Of a stretch of DNA of 64,000 nt, positions 47,201-56,000 are shown one piece after another. Source of the DNA: Haliotis asinina. Its lineage: Eukaryota > Mollusca > Gastropoda > Lepetellida > Haliotidae. The DNA lies in contig NC_090280.1 of the NCBI RefSeq assembly GCF_037392515.1, positions 21,265,118 to 21,329,117 on the forward strand, in the 5' to 3' direction. A model generated the notes under the pieces. That model was not told where the DNA came from. It did not search any database and saw only the letters and a list, made by a program, of their open reading frames with translations. Numbering within the stretch: the first letter of the stretch is position 1; each line of letters opens with the position of its first letter. Made by a program: the position numbers and the translations under genes.

Positions 47201-50200
47201 AGCATCACAGTTAAAGTGATGGAGAATGCCACGGGTAAGTGATCAATATCAGAAATAATGTCTTCGTACAATTCCTTTCGTCAGTTGTTTCCTCCTTCCC
47301 ATATCTACGTCATGTCATCTAAATAATGGTATTCGGGGAGGGGGCAGAAGAGGTGATGGGGGCGAACTTGGATTTGATCGGTAAATATGTTTAACAAATC
47401 TCATTTATTATTAGTGTGTGTTTTCAAAGTGTTTAGATATCCACGTGTTTAAGGAAATAAACTGTTTATATCTGCTGTTGTTTAATATTTAATCCCAATA
47501 CAAAAGGGTTGTTACGTCGATCTTCACATGAACATCACTAGTTGTTTGTAGAAGGTAACGGATTCTCGTATGTGCTTGTAATTAGTGATAAAAAAACAAA
47601 TATATAATCTGCTTTAAATCGTTTATGACCAGAATGACATATTACATTATGCAAGCATGCAAAATAATGGGACGTTTTCACTAATAATTTCCTGTATTAC
47701 TTGAATATTTGATACTTGATATACTAAACGCGCGTGGGTAGGCTAAAGGTAAAAGCGGCAGATCGAGACAATGAACCCGGGTTTGATTCTCAAAATGGCT
47801 GTTATTAAGTTCATTTCCATGTCCAACTCCATCCCACAGTCAGCTGATCTGCTTCTATCACGTTAGAAACATATATGCTCTTGTTATTCATGCCTTTAAA
47901 AAACATTAATGGTGTTTGTTATCGGCATATCTTTCGTGTTTCAGGGGAAAGCAGTTCGTCAGATACCTCAACAGACAGTCAGACAAGAAGCCATCAGACA
48001 ACAGATGGTCATGAAACAGATTGTCAGACAACAAGTGCTGATAGAACGAAAGATGATAAACCATTAGGTATTTATTTTTATTTGAGTTTAAAATATATCT
48101 GACAGAATCATATCCTTTTATTCGTAAATGAAAAGGATTCCTGGCGTGAGTGGTTGTCACATAATAAAAATAATAATATCAAATACTCCCCTAACACGAG
48201 GTAGTCTGTCACCGCAGATACAGCACCACCTGTCAGTTCTGATAACCAAAATATCCCGTATTGTGTTCTTGAGGAAATAGTGAGTAAGTTTAGTTTTTAG
48301 CGCACTCAGCAATGTTCCAGCTATATCGCGGCTACCTGTAAATACTCGATACAGGACCAGGCAGTGATCAAAAACATGAACATCAATCTTCAATCAATCA
48401 ATCGTATCTGGGATACGATCACATGTGTCAACCAAGTCAGCAAACCTGACTCGCTCCTCCCTCCCCCAACCCCCACCCCAATACCGTTATTCGCCTCTTA
48501 CGGCAGGACTATTGAAGATCAATTCTAACCCGGATCGTTACGGGTCCCCAAGGAAGTAACATAGTATAATCCATACAGCATTGACCTGTATACATTAGCA
48601 CATATTAGGATAACACGCTCACTGAATAGAAACAGACCGCTGCAGCATTGTTCGAGGAAGTTGTTTACATAAGTTGCTCTGACACAGATAATAACACTAT
48701 ACTGACTATACTTTAGAGGGTAATGAAGAGTTTTCGCATGTAATGGATGCGCCTATTTAGACCTCCTCCTCTCATTGACTCACCCCCCTCCGTCTCTTCC
48801 CTCTCCACATACCAGCTCTTCGCATATTATTTCTTTGAAGGCTTTGTGCGCGGATAGAGATTCTGTAAGAAGTAACTTCTGTTCTGAACACTGAATGTGT
48901 TCTTTATTGAGCAAATCATGCATATATTTAAGGCAAATCTAGATTGCCTCTCTTGCTTTCTCTGGTAAACTGTCCTAAATCAAACCATTGTCTTGACACT
49001 GACCCTGCTGCTAATCAACATTGGACAAACAGACCCGGTCCGTTAAGCCGGTGTCGAATATGGAAACACAGCAATCTGATATATTATTTAGTCTGACTAG
49101 TCTCTACTACTATAATGACAGTTGGACACAGGGAGACAAGAGTGGAGATAATCAACTTCACTTGACAGTTCATAGGAAAAGCATCATCCCCAGGTGTGAA
49201 TAAGGTGTTTCATCTGCTTCATTGCTATGTCCGCTATGATTAGTGTAAGGGGAGACTACTCCAGATATTGACAGGACCTGGTGATTCTGTGTCGGTAACA
49301 TACTGTAAAGCATGAATACGTTGGACCGGCGAAGGGAACGCTTCCATGAGAGGTAGGCGGTGCACTGCAATGAGCAAACCCATTTGGTTTGTGAAAGGGA
49401 GAGCAGATGTGGGCGAGTGCACGTGCAGTGCATGATTTTGATTCCGGGCGCACCTCCACATGCGTTGCTCATAAGACTCTGCATCACCCATTGCTCTAAA
49501 CACTATCGCGTGCAACCTGGGTCCCCTTATCTCATAATGGTAAGCGCCAGGGGGCGACACTTATACAGGCTACTACGGATCAATTGTCAGGTTGGTGATC
49601 AACTTATCCTTGTTTGCCAATAACAACGACGTTACAAGTCTTCGTCTATGTGTATATGTCTTGGACAGCGGAATCTTCAAAGTGAGAAACTGTCATTTTT
49701 CATCAGTTAATGTTATCTAATGTTACAGATGAGGGAGATCTCCTTATCTACGCAATAGCTGGATCTGCCGGGGGTCTTCTCCTCATCCTGGGCCTCATCA
49801 GCATGTGTATCATCGTCAGCAGGAGGGCGAGAGGTGGGTATACAGTCAGTATACTATAACGTAATAAAGATGAGATCCTGCTTGGGGACCTAGTGGTTAA
49901 AGCGTTCGCTCATCCGACGCCGGGTTCGATTCCCCACATGGGTGCAATGTGTGAATCCCATCTCTAGTGTCCCTCGCCGTGATATTTCTGGAATATTGCT
50001 AAACTAAACCGAAAACTCACAAGCAGATACTGTATTTAACGCAGAGCTAGATCCATGTCATTGCTGCAGATGATGAACCAAGTCTTGGCATGATTAATTA
50101 ACAAATAGAGAAAGTCTGTGTATTCAGTGATCGTTGAGCATGATATACTGTATAAGTAAGATAATTTTGGGTAACACAAAATTACCTGTAAACTGGTAAG

Positions 50201-52260
50201 GCTCCCACTGCCGAAACTATGGACAACAATACCAAGAGCTTGAATCATATCTACTTAAAATAACTTTTCAGTTTTCAGTTTGATCTGGCTTGCGCTCAGC
50301 TTCCGACATTTACAACAATGAGCAAAAGAACAGTCAGCGCGTAGATTTATAACATAATTATCATATTTGATAATTTTGCTGTAAATCACTATAGATACCA
50401 GAAACAATCAGTGAAAATAGTAAAGAAATGGTGAAAACCTGCTTGGTTGCACTTTCTATCATTACTACCCCTACCGCACGGTGATGGTTGGAGGTATGGG
50501 TTCGAATCAATGTTCGCCGCATAACAAAATAGGTTAAAACAAGGTACTTGTTGTTACGGCGCCTGACGTCCGACTCCGAGTCGGTATACTGCACGAGTGT
50601 GGCGGGTATCCATAATTATTCAACCGTGACATGCTATCTTAGTGGCATGCTATCTTTCTCATCTGTTTCGGGGCGGTAGGATAGCCTAGTGGATAAAGCG
50701 CACACTCATCACGCCGAAGATCCGGGTTCAGTTTCACTCATCTTCACAGAATCTTGTTAACAGCGGTGTAAAACCACGCTTACTCTTTACTCATTATCTG
50801 TTTCAGGTGTAGATGACTACGAAGAAAATATGTAAGTGCTTGATTCATTTTGTACATGATGAAGTTTTTCTGTTTGATGTTAACAACTGGGACGGAAGAG
50901 TGGCCTAGTGGTCAAAGTCTTAGTTCGTCACACCCGGGTTCGATTCTCCACATGTATACAATGTGTGAAGCCTATTCCCGGTGTCCCCACCATGATATTG
51001 CTGGAATATTGCCAAAAGCGGTGTAAAACCATACTCACTCATTAATACCAATCATTTTGCAGTGACATTCCCACTCAGACACTTTACCTGCTGTTTGGAT
51101 AACGATGTAAGAATCCACTTCTAACATTCGTTGTATGCAATAAACAGGAAATTGCAATCCATATAGATGTATGCTTTGTTTTTCACGTAGATAGTTCTTA
51201 GTTTAGATTGTGATAATACATATTTCCACATTATCATGGTCTCATAACATGTTTTGCAGGGATAACATCATTGACTTTGAACCAAAGTTTGGTAAGTATA
51301 CACTTTAGGCATTACTAATCCACCTGAGATCGATATTATATTAAACCAAAGGCTACACTACCAATCACCATTACATGTACTTCCACTGACCGTAAAGATC
51401 CAGATTAAAACTGGTCTGCAGTAACCCATGATTGCCGTAAGAGGCGACTAACGATCGATGCTCATGATGTCAATCACTGGACTGTCTTGATTATTTAAAG
51501 AGCGCCGAAGCTGACAGAGCTGGAAATTGCTTTGTGCGACGTTAAACAACATACAAACAAACCTGTCTACTTCTTCCAAGGTCATCCGGCTTCATTATTC
51601 CCCCATCTTGTGCCCCTGGGGAGTGTGCCCCTGGGGATTGTGCCTCTGGGGAGTACAACACTGTTGAAGGACATGTGAAGAGCGAATGGATAGTTGGCAA
51701 CTGGTATACGATACCTACCAACATAGAAGAAGACGTTTACAAAAAATAGATATTTCAGACCCGACTTTTAATAATCTTGAGTTTAAGTTTGAGTTTATCG
51801 CTCAACATACTCTTTACGTCCGCATGCATTTCTTAAAGACAGTTTAAAGGCAGTGGTTGGCAGATGTGTAATGAAATAAATGTAATATAGCTTGGAAGAA
51901 AGTTGACACTCTTGTAAATTGTACCCTTTAGGCAGTTGAACAGATCATTTAATTGTCCTCTCAGATATTTATACATTTCCTGAAATCATTTGTGCATACG
52001 AGCCCAGCTAACCAATAAGTTTTGTTGTTCACAGTAGATGTTCATTCAGGAATTAAATCTCATTATAGTATTGATGGAAATGTAATTATAGCGTAAAACC
52101 CAACTCTCTCGCTAACTGTATTATTGCAGACGTGCATGCTGGTATCCGGGACAATCAGCAGGCGTCACGTGACTCGCAACAACAACCGAGATGTCTCGTT
52201 TTGACAAATGTTATGCTACAAGGAAACAAGAACCCAGAATTCAGTGATAAAAAAGACTAA
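44270..52260 (+). CDS. Two-Ig-domain single-pass transmembrane receptor, eight exons, 379 residues
   Basis: Exons: 44270-44318, 45371-45694, 46884-47234, 47945-48067, 49729-49833, 50807-50831, 51260-51291, 52130-52260 (TAA). All introns are GT-AG; five junctions are phase 1 in a row, then phase 2, then phase 1, and the total of 1140 bases stays in frame. Exon 1 encodes a signal peptide (MSSVLLIILLS). Exon 2 is an Ig domain (HMLACQN, VVWFMNN, TSWRCETA) with several N-glycosylation sequons. Exon 3 is a second Ig domain (FNLSCIHAS, TALWYRDC, SVWTCGNG). Exon 4 is a Ser/Thr/Asp-rich stalk. Exon 5 holds the membrane segment (AGSAGGLLLILGLISMCIIV) followed by SRRAR. Exons 6-8 give a 60-odd-residue tail with DDYEENMDN, a possible SH2-docking tyrosine, and no ITIM or kinase. 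It is a cell-surface IgSF protein; adhesion or immune roles are inference. The introns carry many SINEs. Confidence 0.82.
44335..44460 (+). repeat. GAGT-rich microsatellite in Ig-gene intron 1
   Basis: Imperfect 'gagtgagtgagtcagtcagt' units run from just after the exon-1 donor region. They end in 'gagtgttttacgcctcactc', so this is likely the tail of a family-A-like element. Confidence 0.65.
44682..44918 (-). repeat. Family A repeat in Ig-gene intron 1
   Basis: 'gagtaagtttagttttacgt', 'cgcactcagcaatattccag', 'gatgacatgtgtcaaccaac' and 'tattctatcccggaccttca' are present. Confidence 0.8.
45821..46015 (+). repeat. Second tRNA-derived SINE type in Ig-gene intron 2
   Basis: The head 'tgaagggtagagagtccgct' + 'aggagacggaaggtcgcggg' + 'ttcgatccccggcc' carries a good tRNA B-box (GGTTCGATCCC) and an A-box-like start. 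A body unlike the other SINE follows ('gaggtgttcatgcttagctg'). It is not a tRNA gene, because the acceptor stem does not close. Confidence 0.6.
46345..46485 (+). repeat. tRNA-headed SINE in Ig-gene intron 2
   Basis: 'gggaagcctagtagttgagg' (A-box), 'gaggttcgattctccacatg' (B-box), 'cagtgtgtggagcccatttc' and the tail 'gggatattgctgaaacctag' + 'actcactc' are all in order. Confidence 0.8.
48282..48552 (-). repeat. Family A repeat in Ig-gene intron 4
   Basis: 'gagtaagtttagtttttagc', 'gcactcagcaatgttccagc', 'gatacgatcacatgtgtcaa' and 'ggatcgttacgggtcc' mark it. It contains a C-rich insertion at about 48455-48480. Confidence 0.8.
49170..49620 (-). other. Unassigned block, minus strand open in all three frames (Ig-gene intron 4)
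   Basis: Overlapping minus-strand frames of 67-106 codons cover 49170-49560 at higher GC than the flanks. One reads RGPRLHAIVFRAMGDAESYE and QNHALHVHSPTSALPFTNQM. I recognise no domain. It could be a fragment of an unknown mobile element. Confidence 0.3.
49885..50028 (+). repeat. tRNA-headed SINE in Ig-gene intron 5
   Basis: 'gacctagtggttaaagcgtt' and 'gccgggttcgattccccaca' form the head. The tail reads 'gccgtgatatttctggaata' + 'ttgctaaac' and 'aaaactcac'. Confidence 0.8.
50668..50797 (+). repeat. tRNA-headed SINE in Ig-gene intron 5, ending 10 bases before exon 6
   Basis: 'ggataaagcgcacactcatc', 'acgccgaagatccgggttc' and 'agcggtgtaaaaccacgctt' + 'actc' are visible; the middle is shortened. 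Its tail abuts the polypyrimidine tract of the exon-6 acceptor. Confidence 0.75.
50888..51045 (+). repeat. tRNA-headed SINE, complete reference copy, in Ig-gene intron 6
   Basis: It has 'gtggcctagtggtcaaagtc' (A-box), 'acacccgggttcgattctcc' (B-box), 'acaatgtgtgaagcctattc', 'accatgatattgctggaata' and the tail 'gcggtgtaaaaccatactca' + 'ctcatt'. Confidence 0.85.
51390..51556 (+). repeat. Family A repeat, internally deleted, in Ig-gene intron 7
   Basis: 'gtaaagatccagattaaaac', 'gtaagaggcgactaacgatc', 'gatgctcatgatgtcaatca' and the tail 'gctggaaattgctttgtgcg' + 'acgttaaac' are present. About 50 bases are missing after 'ctaacg'. Confidence 0.7.
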
Positions 52261-53056
52261 CGATACTTGGGGGATGAAGTGAGTGTTGAGAGTTGTCTGC
52301 CTTCAGCTGTCGGGATCTGGACGTCTGGAATCTTAATTGCTTTTGTGTATCAGTTAACCTACTCAGGGTTTTTTCTCCAAGTTAACATGTTATTTTTTTC
52401 CAACCAGCTTGTTGGACAATACAACTCATACCCCACCACATGTTCCGTTTGTATTCAGCTGAAATAGAATAACATACTCGCTACCTGAAATCATGATTGC
52501 TGTTTTTTACGAATCTACTTGTGGTTATATAATATCCTGTCACTTGAGTGGTGGTGGTTATTGAATGAGTGAATTAGAGAATGACCCTTCATTTAAATGT
52601 GTGTTTGTAAGTATTTCATTTATGGATGTTATCAGTTTGTGACTGGAGTCAGAGGGAAACCTTGAACAAGAACGTTTATGGTACACATAAACCAAGAAAT
52701 ATGACCATGGCGATTAAGGGATTCGAACCCATAACAATGACCTTCTAGTAGGCCTGAGAACCGAACTATAGAGAGACCAGTATGACTCGAGTCCTCTTTT
52801 ACCAGCATATGATATAGCAGTTTCAATGCTGGCCCACTTTCTGACAAAATCTTGACAACATCTTTAGGTTCATGCTTCTTTCTCAGAATTGTGGTTCTGG
52901 GCGTCATTGTACAAAACAGTCATAGCAGTGAGCCATTTTTGAGCCTATGGTGTAGTAAGTGAGCGCCAACATCGCTTTGTACAACAGCCCACTGAACAAT
53001 AAAACGGAGGGTCTTGGTTTGTTCTTGAGACGATGTATTGCTACTTTGATCTATAT
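52261..53056. other. Gap between the Ig gene and the convergent ZP gene
   Basis: It holds the 3' flanks of both genes and a possible tRNA-like SINE head on the minus strand at 52710-52785 ('gggttcgaatcccttaatc' in reverse). I could not place either polyadenylation signal with confidence. Confidence 0.4.
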
Positions 53057-56000
53057 TCAGAATTTCGTCAGTTCTGTTCTATAAGTTGCTCGCTTTGAAC
53101 GTCCATTACACTTGTTTCGACGTCTTGTCACCACCATCAGCATGACTGCACATACCACAACGACGACGATGACTGAAACTACAACGCCGCCTGTTGCTGC
53201 GATGATTACATCACCTGACGACGACGACCCTGTATGAAATACAGATAAATGTGATTGTTTGGTGTCAGTCATGTTTAACGGAGCGTGGAACTAAACTTCA
53301 ATTACACCACGGCTTGTAAGCATTATTAAGGACTGATGGTGACAATTGCATCACCTAATTCCTTGAACCTAATTCGGCGTTTTGTTATTGCAGTTACTTT
53401 CTCGTTGCCGCGGGTTTTTAAAGAAACTTGAGCAACGAGAAAATGCTTGAAGTAACGAGAACATACTCGAAGCAACGAGAGCTTTATTAATGCAACGTGA
53501 AACTACTCTAAATGTCCAGAAAATATTTCAAATTCAAGACAATACCCGAAGCAACGAGAAAATAATCTCAGGAATGTGGCAATACTGGAAATTACACATT
53601 TCTAAAGAAGCTTAAAGCAATGACAACATACTCCAAGCAACGGCAAAATAATCGAAGAAACGAGAAAATTCTCGATGCAACGAAAAAAGCACACACCCGA
53701 CCGCCAACAGTACAAACCAACCAAAGAGACATTTCGCTGAAACAGCATTTTATGCTACAAAAGTGGAAGAAACCAACCTTCCTTCGCCTGGCCAAGGTTG
53801 AAGTTACGGATTCTGATTGTAACTGACAGGGTCGACGTGTGCCATGTTGGCGATAACTGCACGTCACGACGTTTCCGTGCAGTCTCTAGTCCCTGCTTGA
53901 CGCACTGTGTTTTGTTGGACGACATCCGGTGTAATTCCTGCAATATATAGTGGTAAAAATCTCAAGACCCAGAGGCGGTGGGGTAGCCTAGTGGTTAAAG
54001 CGTTCAGTCTTCACGCCGAAGGCACGGGTTCAGTTGCCCACATGGGTACAATGTGTGAAGCCAATCTGGTGTCCCCTTCCTTATGAATCTGAAATATTTC
54101 CAAAAGTGGCATAAACTAAACTCATTCACTCACTCCCCGCAAACGTAGTAATTTCATCGACACATCACTCGATCATGAAGTTAGTTTGTTTGATGTTTAA
54201 CGCTGCACTCAGCAGTAAAATACTCTACTCGGGCTCACACAATCCAAAGATCAACACCATGAGCAACGATCTCGTTATATTTACATTATGTAACCAAGTG
54301 TAACCAAAGCTTCGTGCTGAACTGGCTCAATCACTTCCACACTGAATATAGACATTCAGTCAAACTACACAGTTCTTGAGCCAGACAGTGACAACACCAG
54401 AGCTCGAGTTTACCTTGTTTTATTTTTGCTTCAAATGCAGTCGGAAGAGCCCGAAAGCAACTGTCCTTAAGTGTTGGAACATTATATTTTCCATCCTATA
54501 CATTTACCAATAGATCGCCTGATTGCAGTGTCCCAAACTGCCAAGAATAGCTCACCTGGTTAGAGTATCCCACACTGCCAAGAAAGGATCACCTGGTTAC
54601 AGTATCATGCACTGCCAGGAATAGCTTACCTGGTTACAGTATCCCCCACTACCAAGAAAGGATCACCTGGTTAGAGTATCATACACTGCTAGGAATAGCT
54701 CACCTGGATATAGTATCCCACACTGCCAGGAATAGCTCACCTGGATATAGTATCCCCCACTGCCAGCAATAGCTCATCTGGTTACAGAATCCCACACTGC
54801 CAGGAATAGTTTACCTGCGTATGGTATCCCACTCTGCCAGGAATAGCTCAACTGGTTACAGTATCCTACACTGCTAGGAATAGCTCACCTGGATATAGTA
54901 TCCCACACTGCCAGGAATAGCTCACCTGGTTACAGTATCCCACACTGCCAGGAATAGCTCACCTGGTTAGAGTATCCCCCACTACCAAGAACAGGTCACC
55001 TGGTTACAGTATCATACACTGCCAGCAATAGCTCACCTGGTTACAGTATCCCACACTGCCAGGAATAGCTCACCTGGTTACAGAATCCCTCACTACCAGG
55101 AATAGCTCACCTGGTTACAGTATCATACACTGCCAGGAATAGCTTTCCTGGTTACAGTATCCCACACTGCCAGGAATAGCTCACCTGATTACAGTATCCT
55201 GGTCCTGCAGAATCTGGGCACACAGTAAAGGAGCAGGTGTAGGTGACCACGTTGTCGTGGACGTACATCTGCTGGAAGTAGAATGCGTAGACTGGGAGAA
55301 ACGCCAAGTTGAAGCCGCGTCTGCCATTTTTATAGATGGTGAACTGGTCAGCAAGGCTGGGGTGGTCGATGCAGTGACTGTACGAAATACCCACTGTATT
55401 GTTAGAAGGCAGAGTTCAACATGATGTAAAATAACGTTTCACCTGTTATTCATTGTACCTCCTTTCAGTAGTGTGATATATTTAACCTTTACTATATTTA
55501 ACCTTGTGCTACAACGCTAAAGAGAGACGCTGTGAACAGCGTAAAATGATTTAACGCTATATCCCCTGAACGGAGAAGTCTAGGCTTGCTTCATATTCTA
55601 GGCTGGCTTTAACATAGCATAACGTATTTAACAATATTTCAGAGAGGAAAAGGTAAGATAGATGCCAACTTCTTTATTATATTATGATGTGACATTTCGG
55701 TATTTCCTCCTTCCACAAAGTATCTAAATGCCTATCAAACGGCAACAAGAAGTTAGAAACGGATTCGGGATTCGGGATTCGAATCTTAAATCCGAATATT
55801 TTCTCTGGAAAATCTGGATCTGGATATTTTCTCGGGGATTCTGACGAAAAATGTCAGTACGGGTTTTCTAATGTTGTGGGTGCCCCTTAGGTATCTGGGT
55901 AACATGTAAGCAGCCAAACTACACTTTTCCATATTTGAATCTCAATCTCAGTTTTCCTAACATTGGGTTTCCAGGACCATAAATTACGCTCTCTTTGTCA

